The notes: generated by a model from the sequence alone, not told the origin. A DNA stretch of 64,000 nucleotides from Hydractinia symbiolongicarpus (GCF_029227915.1 NC_079887.1:23371650-23435649), one strand, 5' to 3'; shown: positions 42,630 through 57,630, numbered from the stretch's first letter. Made by a program: numbers and translations.

Positions 42630-44678
42630 CAACCTCGTCCCCAGGGTCTTATGGATTATTTCTGCAGATTCATATTTAGAGATTTTGCAAAATCTTATTT
42701 TGTAAAAGGGACAATATTTGATATCATTAAACGATATAATTAATAGGTTAAGTTAAAGCTGGTTTATTATATACGTACAGGGTGTTAATTCCAAAAATGC
42801 CATTTGTACTTGGCCACGATATGTAAAAATATGTTGGTGGAGCAAAATCAATCACTGGTCTAAAATAAAAATAGGACATTTATTGGCGTTAGAAGAATTA
42901 ATTTGTTCAAAAACCTTACATGTTTGTTCATATTTGGTCAAGATTTAGAAGTTTTGTTACAAAACCCTTATCGGCCTCATTTAAATTGCTCAAATTCTGA
43001 AACCCAGAAAGTATAGCTAACACATAATCTAATACTAAATCATCTTTACATCTATCTTTAAGTATATAGGTAAATAGGAATAAAATTTGTGATATGACAA
43101 ATTTGTAAGAGCTTTCTTCATTTTAGGCAGTGCCAAAAAAGCACAATACAGGTTACATTCAAGTGCCTCACTTAAAGGTTACCTCCCGAGCAAAAATAAG
43201 TTGCCTTAAAATAATCCACAACAACATGTTTTTCACAATATGTACAGATTAAAGGAGTACCATTGGAAAAGAAATTGACTTACTGCTGTTTAGCTACCTC
43301 TCCAAACCCTAGTAACGCGGGCATTATGAAAACGGTAAAAATGCTTACAGCAGCAATGTTACGTCATTATGAGATAAGCTACCAGGAACCAAAATTGTAG
43401 TAAAAGATTATGCAGACGTTTCACTTACCCCGCACCCCTTTTCCTGTATTATAATATGAATTCTAAAAGCATGCAGGAGCAAAAACCAATTTTTAAGAAA
43501 ATTAATAAGTATATCAACACGTGTATGAATATGGATGAAAATACATTTTTGAATTTTCAATACCCAACGGGAGACAACTCTGTTCAAATACTACACACCA
43601 TATGGACAAGCCGGAAACAGAATCGGGTGAGTCACTGACAGAACTAAATTATACCTGGTACAAATGTGGTGTTTGCATCAAAATGAGTACTTGTAAGGAT
43701 TGTAAATGCTGTAGAGGAATGGATATAACCGAGTTATGGGAATTAGGCGATAAATAAATTCAGTTATTGATTAGTGTCTTATTGTGACTTATTTTGTGAA
43801 ATAATATTTATTTTTACTATCTTAGATAAACGGTGCATAACGGAGCACGATCATTTTCTTTCTATCGTCTTAACGAAATAAATCTTTGGACGGCATTAGT
43901 GAGAATGTTCGACAGGGAAAATCGGCCTTCCTTCGGGAGCCGAATTAATAGTAATTATACTTTGATATTTGTTTTTTCTTTTGGCACGTAACCGTCGTGG
44001 CAGATCTGTGCTACGTGTGATTCCAGCCTGTGTTGTCAAGCGGTTAATATATCAAACAAGTTCATCATATTACATTACATTTTTTAAAGACTCTTGTGCA
44101 TGGTCAAAAAAATCAGAAAATCGGCAGGCAAAAAAATGCAGACCTTAGGTGAAAAAAGCTAAATTATGGTTAAAAACTTTTGTACTGTTTGTGTTCTAAA
44201 TCTAAATTATATGCAAGTTATATATATATTTTAATTTCATTTTCAAAATATGTCTCTACCTGAAAAAAATTTAGACGGTAATTTAGACGGTATACGCTCT
44301 AGCTAGCTAACTACCAGTAGTTCTGCAGGGAAAGACAAACATCGCATATATATATATAATTTAATTATCGAGATAAATTTGCTTTATATCATGTTAAACT
44401 AAAAATGGTATCTTTTTTTAATATATTTTTCAAAAACGAGCCTCTCTCTAAAGTCGATGCTAAACCTTAGCTAGTATTTTTATCCACTCAACAAAATAAA
44501 TCGACCGCCATGTTTGTTGTACTCTTGTTTAGTTTACATAAAACTCCCGCGCTGTTTATAAATTATTTTTTTGGTATAATTATCATAAATCATAAGCGAT
44601 CATGTGACCAGCCTGTTCCAGGGCCTTTTCGCCGCTGTCAACTTATCAACAAGGCAAAATGCCCTGGGAACGAGGTTG
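42630..44678. mobile_element. Non-autonomous DNA transposon inside polymerase 2
   Basis: Inverted ends CAACCTCGTCCCCAGGG (left) and CCCTGGGAACGAGGTTG (right). Flanking bases TGCCTGCAT and TGCCTACAT match at 8 of 9 positions, a near-perfect target-site duplication of 8-9 bp as in hAT, P or Mutator-like transposons. There is no transposase. The interior is AT-rich, with one small coding-like frame (43,602-43,757). The same terminal motif occurs singly in the inverted arms (17,386; 46,548; 49,707), so the family is repeated in this genome. Confidence 0.75.
43602..43757 (+). CDS. Small frame with P2X7-type cysteine motif
   Basis: 51 codons starting MDKPETESGESLTELNYT and then WYKCGVCIKMSTCKDCKCCR. 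This spacing (W...C-x-x-C-x-x-M...C-x-CC) resembles the zinc-binding cysteine cluster of P2X7-like tails, which is common in cnidarian and fish transposon-linked proteins. It is probably a terminal exon. The start is uncertain; upstream splice evidence was not resolved. It lies wholly inside the transposon. Confidence 0.4.
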   Translation: MDKPETESGESLTELNYTWYKCGVCIKMSTCKDCKCCRGMDITELWELGDK

Positions 44679-46065
44679 TGCCTACATGGGTCTCCCGGAG
44701 CGTATAGCTCTAGCTTGGGGTTCAACCGACTTGTTTGTTTTTAAGCTTACATTCCAACGACTTGCACCAACCGTCATAGCTTAGACCAGGAGCAAGGAAA
44801 TTTTTGATATCGAAAAATTTAAACCTTGAGGTGGTAAGGAACATGTTGTCATTATCTTTTTTCGCCACCTTGATCTTATCGCCTTGCGCAATCTCTTCGA
44901 CAAAATACCGCTTGATCAGGTTGATGTCGTACTTGCCGGAATTAAAGCTTATTACAGATACTTGGCTTACCCACTCGTTCCACCACTCCTGGTTCTTTTT
45001 GGAGAGCATGTCAAAGTCGTCAGGCTTCGGGTACATTCTCTCGACCTCCTTCACAATTAGGGTATGCCTCTTTTCCAGCTCCTCCACAACTATTTAGCCA
45101 AGACCTTGGGATTTTCGTCCTCGATGAACGTCGGGTGGCGATTCAAACTATCGGCAATACCACACTTATCGGAACATGTCTCGAAAAGTATGTTAGATCA
45201 GAGGTTTGCTGGTAATTTAAAGGTGTTAGGAGGGTCTCAAAGTCAATTACAATATGGTGGGGCTAGGGTTTGAATTTCTTCTGAAAGTACCTTTTGATTT
45301 TGGATGATTTTTCACATTCCCAAGCCGTGACGAGGTTGTATCCCTGTTCCTGTATCATCCTTTCCTTGCATCGGGTTGCAGTGTAACGAGACTTGTCCGC
45401 TTTGGTTCTCTCGGACAGACAGGGTCATCCGTGCCACTTACAGCCATTGTACTCGTAAACGGTCTTTCAAATAGGTTCATAGCCGTTTTCTTTCCATTCC
45501 TTTTTGCCATCACATATAACGCGTTCACCACCATGACCACATAGGGCATGATGAATATGTCTTCAGGTTTGTTTTGACATGTATTCTATCCATTTTGATG
45601 CATCATAGCTAAAACTCTCATCGTAAAAGGCCTTAGTAACCTGGAGCTCTTGGTTTTGTGGTAATCAGACACATCTCCACCACCCTTGTAAATATCACAG
45701 CTGAAGCTGTACACAACCTTAACGCGCACTTCTATGTGGATTTTTCGCATGATCGCGTCCTTTAGAGGTTGGTTCAAATGTTTGTTGAAGCGCCATGTTT
45801 TGATCCTATTTCCATCCTCCAATATCTGGATATCGTCCTCAGCGCCTTGATATTCAATATCCTCAGCGTAGTCCTCCCTTGTCTCCTGTTCAATCTCATC
45901 GTGAAGCGTTTTACCTCCCGAAATTTGTTCCTTTGCCCTGTTGTAATAGATTGCAACGGTATCCCGCACACTCTGTAGTCGATCGGCAAGAGCGTTGCGA
46001 GTTGCTGACACTGGTGCCGACACGGTGCTATATAGTTTGCTGATGCCATTCCTAAACCAACTCAT

Positions 46066-46106
46066 CCTTTTCTTATATACACATTTTAACAAAGTCCGAA
46101 GATTAC
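46066..46106 (-). promoter_or_regulatory. Promoter of polymerase 2 (set B)
   Basis: On the minus strand GTAATCTTCGGACTTTGTT (46,088-46,106) and GTATATAAG (46,072-46,080) precede the ATG at 46,065. The same two blocks occur before the left-end gene at 17,816. Confidence 0.65.
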
Positions 46107-46193
46107 AGAGTGGGTTGGGAATTCCACTTTATACTCACTTTTGTATGATAGAGATTTACCCTTGAATTCTATGACTCAACAGAGCGCTGATGT

Positions 46194-46367
46194 TACTACG
46201 CATGCGTTGATGATCAGTGGATTTTTGTTGATGATCAACGGTATTTCGTGTAATGGAGTGTGACAAAAAGTTGTGACGTTACAAGTGAAATTGTGTATGA
46301 TATTTTATATGAGAGTTTGACCGGGGGTTTTGGAAAAGTGTGGTTATATTCCCTCCCTATACCAGCT
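46194..46367 (-). repeat. Polinton terminal inverted repeat, right
   Basis: Inverted partner of 17,584-17,755. It ends CCCTCCCTATACCAGCT at 46,367, next to CGGGTTCATCCGT of the arm. The differences from the left repeat are mostly substitutions, about 14 over ~172 bases. Confidence 0.85.
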
Positions 46368-48970
<2,603 letters not shown>

Positions 48971-49489
48971 CAAAGTCACATTAATACAGTTATCTTAAGA
49001 TACCATGTAATATCGTAAGATAACTCTACTTATGTGATTGTGGAACGCATGAATATTAACATTAAGAACTTACCAGAGAAATATTGTAAAATTTCTTAAT
49101 CATGGCAAGATTACCGACTTTTCTACTTTTGATCTTAGCGCTATCTTAAGGTAACTATATTTTACTTAAGACTGCGAGAGAACTGGATACTTCTCAAGAT
49201 CTACGCGAAACAGAAACGCGTTTAAGACTTCAGCACGCGGGAAGTATGAAATACTGCCCAACTTGGTTAATTCTTCGAGAATTATTGATTACTTGGTACA
49301 TATGTCCCGAACCTAAAACCCAACCTTATGGCTTATTAGTAAGGAATGTAATTACTACCCTTGTTTCTTGCTAGTTATTCTTTAAAATATGTCTTCAATT
49401 TTATAAACAGCTGAGATTGTGCGCCCTGCTTTATCTATCAGAACCAAATAAGAACGAATTTGACATTTCACTAAAGCAATTATTATATA

Positions 49490-49640
49490 CTAGTCGGTGG
49501 CCCGTGGAAAAATCCACGGGTTCATCCGTTATTTTCATACTGCATTGCGTGTGTCTCGCTTTTGCCGTACCATTTTTCGTGACACACAGACGTATACAAG
49601 TATTACAATATGGACCAGTCGATGACCCGTGAAACTTTTT
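49490..49640 (-). mobile_element. Helitron-like mini-unit with complete 3' hairpin
   Basis: On the minus strand the unit ends CCCGTGGATTTTTCCACGGG, then a short spacer and CTAG at 49,490. Its body matches 17,465-17,583 and 46,368-46,490 in the two arms, where the Polinton end interrupts it after AACCCG. Hairpin plus CTAG is a Helitron-type 3' end. Confidence 0.6.
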
Positions 49641-50096
49641 AGAGGACGAGGACTTTAGCGGAGCTTTTTCAAAAAAGAGGACTTTAAATGAGGTGTGCCC
49701 CCTTGCCAACCTCGTCCCCAGGGCAAGTCAATTTTTTTAGAATGTTACCAGCGTTTCATCGAGAGATAAGTAATAAGATTAGAAGATCGCAAATCTTGAA
49801 ATCCGTACATTGTACAAAAGGGACTGAGGGAGGTAAAAAAAAACACATTATTCGTTCCAGATCGTGAATCTTGAGAAGCCGTACATGGTATTAAAGGGAC
49901 TAACTTGCGTCTTATGAGGAAGAGGAAAAACACATTAATAGTGCAATAAGAGTGACAAATATTAAAAAAAGATAAGCGTTGTAAACTTTACAAATCTTGA
50001 AAACCCTTTCTACGTTTTCAAAGTTTTGTTTCATGTTCGTTGCAAGTTGAGTAATGCTTAGGACATTTTACAGTCTTGCTGTTCTTCACGTCATTT
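49640..50096. repeat. Third, partial copy of the arm sequence
   Basis: This stretch repeats the region 3' of copies 1 and 2 (including CAACCTCGTCCCCAGGG at 49,707) and then the secreted-protein gene copy 3. It lies in the same orientation as the right arm, so this part of the family was duplicated before the inverted duplication. Confidence 0.7.
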
Positions 50097-51109
50097 TTAT
50101 TCTCTTATTTTTATCTCCTTAGCGTACCTAATTACAGCTTGAAGTAATTTCGCGAAATCTCTGACGATTACAAAGCCCATAACGTTTTGTTCACATTGAC
50201 TTGGCGGTGACTTTTGGCAAACACGTTTTTTCAACCCCTTTATCTTCACAATATGAAAAAATCCTGACTTCTCTACCATCATTAAATGATGTCTAAAGGG
50301 TTGTGTCGCTGGTACTTTAAAATATGGAGGTGCCTTTGGCTTGAAGTATTTAATGATCGCCTGAGCATACGTTTCCAAAAACTCTAAGATTCTGTCCATG
50401 ATGTACCAACTAGTTTTTAGCAAACTGGTTGTATACTTTTGCATACGTGATTCGTCGAAAGCCCAATTCAGGATGTTCTCAAACCCTGACGACAGCGCCC
50501 GACCATAATATAATATAGCCAGAGGCTTCAGGTGGTTTTCCGGTTTCGAGAAAAAATCTACATCCGGGTGGGTGAATAGTGGATGAAATTTTACATCGTA
50601 TGATTTATTGCCAAACTTTTCCTCGCCAATTTGAGTTTTGAAAGCGGATACATTAGGCAACAATTTACATGAGTGTTGGATAATACTGTTTAATGCCTGG
50701 TTCTTTATCCAGGATCGTTTGTTAAACATAACTTCCGTGCATAACAGCTAAAAGCAAAAGTTGGAGATTTCATATAGCTCAGTGTATATATTTAGCTAAC
50801 TTTCATAGGAGAAATAAAAACATTATTATACGATGCAGTCCGTTGTTTAAGAAGGAAAACTGGAAAACATATTTGCCAGATGACTCTTATTAATTGTTTT
50901 TTACAAGTCAAATCGTTGCACAATTTTGTTTTAATTAAAATAAATAGTTTGTGCATAACAAATCGCTTTAAAGATTGCTTCTACACAACTTGTAATGATT
51001 ATACGCAAAGAAAAACAGAAAGGACGATGAAGACAGAACAGTAGTTAAATTTTTTTACCTGTGGCATGAATAAGAGAAGCAAACATACCATCACTTTTAC
51101 TTCAATCAT
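50097..51109 (-). CDS. Secreted protein, copy 3 (two exons, 233 residues)
   Basis: Exon 1 (51,059-51,109) encodes MIEVKVMVCLLLLFMPQ. Exon 2 (50,097-50,747) is intact. Intron position, signal peptide and the VKIKGLKKRVCQKSPPSQCE block match copies 1 and 2, but the middle (about residues 80-170) has diverged strongly. The uneven pattern suggests either selection for change in the middle or gene conversion at the ends. The promoter with GGCTATATATAACA... is conserved upstream. Function unknown. Confidence 0.75.
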
Positions 51110-54100
51110 CTTGAACAACAATGTAGTTCTAGCACACGACTGATTAAAATAATGGTCTTAACATTGTTATATATAGCCTATCCTCCACAGGTTTGACTAT
51201 TGCACATTTCTTCTTGACTTACAAAAATTACGATTGGACCAAAATTATATGCAACAGTAGTTATAAAGAATACAATGTTTGACACTTATAAACTCCACTT
51301 GAGTTTTGAACTCGTGCACTTTGCTAAACAGTAGCTCAAAGTAATTCAAGCATCCAAACACCTGTGACCAGGAAACTTTAAACTTTATCTCACATCAGCT
51401 CTGGTTATTCAGCATAAATTTTGTTGCGCATATACACACAGTAAATAACACATTCACATGGAAACGAGTAAATTCAAATACAACACCAATACAAACGTCT
51501 GTAGAAATTATATGGAACAGTAGTTATGAAAAGCACAATATTTGAAACCTAAAAACTTTACTTGAGTTTTCAATTCATGCACTTTAACAATAAATAAAGA
51601 AAATATAGATCAATAAACATCAATTTAAGGATAGAAGAAACCGTAATGCTGATCTATATTAAGCGAATTTTCGTCGCACGGGCTCTAGCGATTAGGATTT
51701 GAGCATGCGCATAAGATTTGTTCACGTAAAATTGCGTAACGTGAGCTGTTCGCTGAGATCGCCAAATGAGTATAAACATTTTGAACTTTTTGTTGTTTTC
51801 AACGGTTTTGAACGATTTTTGACGTCACAAATGTTTAAGAGCCGATCAGAATTAAAATTGTAAACATTATGCTCAAAAAAATGTGCGAAAATATTTTTCT
51901 TCAGAAGAATCAAGATAAAATAAAACACACATTTATATTTTCACTTTAAACTTTTGTCGCTCATCTAACTCCGCTACGGCATATGGAAATTTATAGCCAC
52001 TTGTCCACTCGGATAGCTAGAGGTCGAGCGGCCAAAATTCACCTAATGGAGAACAGCCTTTAATCAGGCCTGGTTATTGGGCATAAAGTTTGTTCTGCAA
52101 ATACACAATCACATAAAAACGAAGTAAGTTTAAGTTTTACCTTAAAAATAAAAAAGTTTTTTCTTTTCTTCAAGGTACTGTTACGTTTAAATCTCTCTTA
52201 TAATGTTTCTCCCAAATAAGCGCGGGCTAAATATATTTCTGTATTGATATTTTAAGTCAGTTAGCGCAAACACACTTTTGTATGGAAAAATTGAGCCTAT
52301 TATATTTGCAAAAGCCATTTCTACAAGCATTTTCCTTTAAAACGGCGACCAAAAATAGTTTAAAAAAGAGGCGAAGTGCGCACGGGACGGTAGCCTAGTT
52401 AACTAAGCTTTCTTCTTCGAGTTGATAAAATCAGTTTCTCTCAAACTAAAGCTTAGACGCAAACGAATTACTCAGCGGAAACCCCGAGTTTAAATCGAAA
52501 AATGTGTCTAATCGCTTCAGAAGACATTTTATCTGTGAGTTGTTTACCAAGTTTGGCCAAATCTTACTTTGGCAAAAACTTTGTAGAACATTAATGTTTA
52601 TTAGGGTGAGTAAAACCACTCGCTGGAATATTCGGGATGATAATAATCACGTGAGCAGAGAACAATAAAATTAGCCAATCAAAGAGCGCGGCCAGATTTT
52701 GGCCGCAGAAAAATCGTTTGAGACCCAGCGTAATTTTTCCCACCTTAACTACTCCGATTTTCTGGTGGTAAGAAAAATTACGATGGGTCTCCTGGCTAAC
52801 GGGACGGCTGCGGAATAAACATTTATGTTGACTGTGTTTACTTTAAAGACCAGATCGACTGGCATATTTGGCATATAAAGATGAAGCCACCATATTGCGC
52901 GTGCGATTTGTTGTTGAATGTTTCCGGTCTGTAGTATATTTATTTAAATTTGGCGCCATCCCATCATAACAAACTTCACTGTTCGAAGCTCCTAGTATTT
53001 GGTGGAAAAGGGACTCAAAACATGGAAAAAATATTCTTGTTGGTCATGATAGATATTTCTTAAGTTCAGAGAAGTTGAACGAAGGTTATAAAATAAAGTT
53101 ACAAAATAATGTTATTATTATAGTACGTAAAATATTCTTGGTTATCTTAAGCGAAAGATCTTATTTTTGATGTTTACTGGTAAGTACATCCAAAAATGTT
53201 ATTAGGGAGAGATAAAGATACCTACTAATAAAATATAGTTATTTATTTGTTATTATAGTAGCTAGTTACCTTAATGGATTTTAGGATTTACTTTTTTTTC
53301 TCTTGTATAAAACCTATTTTCCCGCCACAAGTTAGTATTTTGTTCGCCTCTCCTTTAACTTTAAATGATCATACATTTTTTTTAAGAAGATGGTGATATT
53401 CTCTATTTTCTTTGTTTTGCAAAAAATCATAAACTAAAAAACTTGACCGCTTTCTTTTTTGATTTTTTGAAAAAACAGACCGAATAATCCATCACATGTC
53501 ACAGCCATTATATGAGAACGAAAAAAGTTCTGCAGAAAAGACTATGAAAGTTTTGATATTGAAGATACTCCTAGAGTTATAAAAATTTAAGTTTTTACAT
53601 AAAAATGATATTTTCACCAAAAAAACGTAAAATATTCTAGGCTTATCTCAACTCAAAGATCTTATTTTTTATATTTACTGGTAATTACACTCAAAACCTA
53701 TCCAACACAGCCATGGCAAATCTGTAAAATTGTTGTAAAAAAGATATATAGATTATTTATTCGTTATTATAGTAGTTATCCTAGTAGAATTAATTTATTT
53801 TCTTGCTGACACGGGAAATTTGAACCACCACCGCAGTATACAATTTCATTTAAGTAAAACGCGCTAACCAACTGTACTGTTCCAGCTCGTGTTGTGCTCC
53901 GTAAATTACCAAACTTGGCACAGTGTTAGTCAAACATTGCACAACCCTAAAAAGAAAGTAAGCAGGAAAAAGTTTGTGAGAGGCAAGAGGTACAGTTTGT
54001 TTCGTTTAAGACATGGTTTTAATTTCATTGCGTCGATGGTTACATTGACAACAATCTATCTACGTAGCTAGCAGTTACTACATTTACATTTTTTATAATA

Positions 54101-55400
54101 CGAGAGCTACAAGGTACATGTACAAAACAGGCAAAAACATTGACATCAGTATTCAGGTTGCAAAAATATAACTCTTATGTCCAATGAAATGATTAGTTTT
54201 ACTGTGAGGTATTTTAAAAGAAGAACGGGCAAGAATTCCAAGGAAAGTTAATAGGAAACAGTATAGGTTTCTAAGTTGTCCAGATTTAGATCTGCACATT
54301 ATCCTGTGTGTTCCAACCAAGAGAGGGTTTGTATACCAACAATAACAGCATCAACATGCATTAGTTTGTGTTATTATCTATGAGATTCCGGGGGTGGTTG
54401 ATATAGCAAACTTTTATAAAGAATCTGACAGCTGGAGGTAAAAAACACAAGGTGATTAAACTACCAGTTGGAAAGCTTCTTAATAGTCTGTTAGTGCATA
54501 AATAAACGATACAACCTAATTAAGAATTTTTGCACCCTAATGAGTCAACTAATTAAGGTGATATATGTTCTTGGCGGCGATATATATGTTACCATAACCC
54601 CGGGTTAACCCAAGTCATGTGAGGAAAATTGGGGAGATGGCACATTGTGTTGGTCGTTGGATGTTGCAGGCAGTCGCAGTTGCGGACCCTAATTGGTCTG
54701 CGTAGCTTAAAATGAGCAATAAATATCCTAGGACTCCCCATCTAAGCCATGGGCCCTCCTGGAAATAATAGACAAGTTATATCCCGCGATATTTGTGAGG
54801 CTAGCTATCTGTATATCGATTCAGTTTACAGAATACTGTTGCAAAGTTAAATTGAGCTTTCCTGGTGTTTAGCTTATACTTTCCGTTACAATTTTGTGAC
54901 TTTTAACCGATTTATTAAGTACTAAATTTAAATCCTTTTCCGGTTAGGCGCCCCATTTTTTATTTGTCCTCTACGGTAGTATAACATTTATACTTTTACA
55001 AAACGCTCATGTCATGGGTGAATGATGAATTATGTGGCAAAGTACGGTAATTTTTTTTGTTTTTCATAACTACGTATATATGCAGAAAAATAACATACAT
55101 AAAAATGACAAGTGATGCACATAAAACATAACTCGTAAACTGCAAAACGATATAACTCTTTTTGACAAATGGTACGTATTTTAAATCGTACTCTTTCTGT
55201 CTCGACACTGTTAAGAATAAAAACGTGCGCTACGGATCTTTTTTTTAACGGACCATAAGAGTTAAAAGAAACAAAAAACATGCTCGATAGATACAATGAG
55301 GAAGCGCTTAATAACAGAGAAAATATTTAAAAGTGCGCAAAACTACACCAAATTATAGTTAAATGTTTCGTACAGTAAATGTAGAAATAAAACAGTTTAG
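51110..55400. other. Non-coding host-like DNA
   Basis: No supported gene. 51,180-51,560 repeats the upstream tandem repeats of the secreted-protein gene in diverged form. The rest is AT-rich. Frames at 51,722-51,928, 53,889-54,071 and 54,996-55,296 are short and resemble nothing. Confidence 0.4.
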
Positions 55401-56182
55401 AGTCACTTTTTTCTGGAACTTTTTCTGTACTTCAAGCGCTCATATTTAAGCCTTGTTTGTATTTGCGACATGTCAAAGTTTTGTAGTACACGTTTTCCAA
55501 CAGAGTTTGATTCGAGTGTACGTTTTACTCTATTGATGAATATTGGTCCAGAACGAATGATTTCAACACACTTTTCGACAATGATTATAGTTTTAACATT
55601 CGAGAAAAGCTTTTCCTACGCAGAAACTGTATTTTCATAATCATCATATTCACTTTCTACGTCAACATCTTCGTTTTCATCATGATGCTTATCTGCTATA
55701 TAAAAACAAATTTGTATTTTCGTATTGTTAAAAATAAAAATACAAATATGTAACTAACAAGAGCACACCACATACTATATATTAGGCCAAAACTAGAGAA
55801 ATATTGGATTAGGTCAACTACTTTGAGTGTAGAAACTTTCGCAACAAAAATATTTGCAAATTGGGAATTTCACCAAAAAAATGCATTTCGCGAGTTTCTG
55901 ACTGTGAAGTTTCTGCGCTTTTTCAAAATCAATTAAGCAAGCGAATAGCACAACACAAACAATAACACACCTCCCTTTGACACAATTCTTTGTACTCAGT
56001 TGCGATAGAAGAGCATGAGTTGTCAGCAGCATCATTACCAACTATTGAAAGATAGGAAACGAATAATTTTGATTTTAATAAGAAAACAGGGCACAATTTT
56101 CATGAATTCACACAAGGCAAATAAAAGCCACCAATACAACATATAAGGGAGAAAAACGCGATAGTTTTAAATACCTTTCTGC

Positions 56183-57101
56183 TCTTCCGTAACTCCATAG
56201 CGCCAGTAGCTTCTCAATTTATCCAAAGTCTGCCGATTAGTCAAATTAACAAGATGGTTAAACTTTTCACGTAGATCACGTCCATCACCAATTCGAACAG
56301 CTTTCGCAGTCAAAAACTACTTAAATAGAGTTTCCAACTCTCCGACTTCAGCATTAGTCCACGTTCTTTCGTAAATATTTGTTTTGCTACGTTTGTTGAA
56401 AGTTTCCTCCAAGACAGCCTTTCCTTTTCTTTCAAACGATAGTATTTTTTTAAAGGTGCTCTCAGAGTGCATCAACAGGTTAACAACATATGGAGCTTCC
56501 CTTGAATTTTTATCTTCTATAATGGTGGATCCAGACTTTCGAAATATATTTGAAGTGATGTTTTTCCTCACTGGGGGATCGTTTTCACCATTAACACTGG
56601 ACCTTTTCCAAGTGCTATTAATTTGTTTCGATATTGCTCCAGATTCTAACATCTTGCCATAATATGAAACAAAAACATTTTTAAGGTCACTGTGAATCTG
56701 ACTGTGAATTGAATCGATAAAAATTAAGAGCTGTTGGTACAAGGTTTCGCTCGTAGACAGATTAACAGGACCGTGTTTCCTAAATGTCTTGTGACGTTTT
56801 ACTTTAATAATATATTTACCATCACAAAATACAGCAGCCTTCACCTCTTCGATGGTTATTTTGCTAGGTATGCCAGGCCTAATTATAATTATTTTCGTTA
56901 TGAGAAAATACCGTACACACGCATATTCTTGACGAGACAATGCGTTTTTTCGGTAAAGGGTACAAAAATAATTACAGAGATAGCCTCTTTTGCATTGCCA
57001 CTATACCGTTGAGTTTGCTCAGACGTGACAAGCACTTGTTGATCCTCCATCTGTCTTTCAAGGTGCTGTATCTCTACCGTTTTATTATAGATTTGCTCCA
57101 T
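56183..57101 (-). pseudogene. Crypton-like tyrosine-recombinase protein, degraded
   Basis: A Gln/Glu-rich helix upstream (56,960-57,101) joins by frameshift to 56,317-56,940. It has LITKIIIIRPGIPSKITIEE, with the R-x-G arginine region, KRHKTFRKHGP, FVSYYGKMLESG and SNIFRKSGSTIIEDKN, then a LLMHSESTFKKI motif where the family has H...Y. The nucleophile position appears to be Ile/Leu, so recombination activity is unlikely. Then TWTNAEVGELETLFK, a TAG at 56,317, and an in-frame continuation (FLTAKAVRIGDGRDLREKFN) to a GT donor at ~56,183. Such genes are widespread domesticated or transposon-derived copies in cnidarians and fish. Confidence 0.5.
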
Positions 57102-57465
57102 CGAGATGCACTAACTTTCATCCTGGTGTTATTTCAGGTAGGGTGTTATTCCAGGTAGATGGATCTCCCCAGTAAGGAGAAAGTCATAGAAGTGTGACAG
57201 TAACAAAATATACCGTTTAATGGTTAAAGCTTTGTATTTTTTTGTCTTTTAGGCATACGTTGTCAAAAAGATGTCGCGAATTTTATATGTGCTGACTAAA
57301 TCACTGGGATTTAGGAAATCCAAAACTGCCAAAATATCTCTCAAAAATCTTGCGAACATCGGAAATGCCGCTTTTAAATGGTAGAGGCACTTGCGTAAGT
57401 GGCAATGGGTTCAAATTTGGTAATGTAGAATTTTATAAATATAAACTCTAAGTAAAGCAGAAACA

Positions 57466-57630
57466 AGCTATGCTCAGGATGGGATGTCATTTTTTTGCCA
57501 CCCTGGGGTGTGTAGGCCTGTCAAACAGGCTATGCTTAAGATAGGATGTCGTTTTTTTGCCACCCTGGGGTGGGCAAGCCTGTCAAACAGACTATGTTTA
57601 AGATGGGGTGTCGTTTTTTGGCACGTTCTT
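57466..57630 (+). repeat. 62-bp tandem repeat, about 2.5 copies
   Basis: Units beginning CTATGCTCAGG (57,468), CTATGCTTAAG (57,530) and CTATGTTTAAG (57,592) share GCCACCCTGGGGTG and CCTGTCAAACAG. No gene. Confidence 0.7.

Larger units (their letters stand above)
41505..46065 (-). pseudogene. PolB: DNA polymerase B, lineage 2, split by a DNA transposon
   Basis: From the right end inward: leader MSWFRNGISKLYSTVSAPVS (45,586-46,065); an endonuclease-like TVYEYNGCKWHGCP element (~45,450, frame broken); exonuclease start VIDFETLL (~45,260); 44,722-45,087 with SFNSGKYDINLIKRYF and PRFKF-like DIKNFLAPGLSYDGW. A 2-kb insertion (42,630-44,678) follows. Then GGPAIVFCRYHERDVTGIRS, motif A YDANMLYPST, KLKGNSFYGKM (motif B) and, past a TGA at 41,628, YMGTDSAY (motif C). 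Catalytic Asp residues of A and C are kept, but stops at ~42,436 and 41,628 and frame breaks kill it. The gene also ends early, near ~41,505. It is clearly a different PolB lineage from the one at 27.5 kb. Confidence 0.8.
17584..46367. mobile_element. Composite Polinton/Maverick locus (28.8 kb)
   Basis: The segment begins AGCTAGTATTGGGAGGG and ends with the inverted near-copy CCCTCCCTATACCAGCT. AG...CT termini with long inverted repeats are a hallmark of Polintons. It contains two integrases, two DNA polymerase B genes of different lineages, two capsid genes, a packaging ATPase, a penton-like gene and accessory genes. At 28.8 kb it is larger than a typical 15-20-kb Polinton. The left gene set reads in + and the right set mirrors it. 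The flanks are inverted copies of each other (AACCCG left, CGGGTT right), not a 6-bp direct duplication, so this is not one simple insertion. Confidence 0.85.

Noticed and set aside
17584-46367. Polinton cysteine protease (adenain-like)
   Set aside because: Looked for but no frame with a recognisable His...Cys catalytic pattern could be supported.
17584-46367. One ordinary 28.8-kb Polinton with a simple insertion
   Set aside because: Duplicate integrase, capsid and polymerase genes, mirrored order, and inverted rather than direct flanking bases do not fit.
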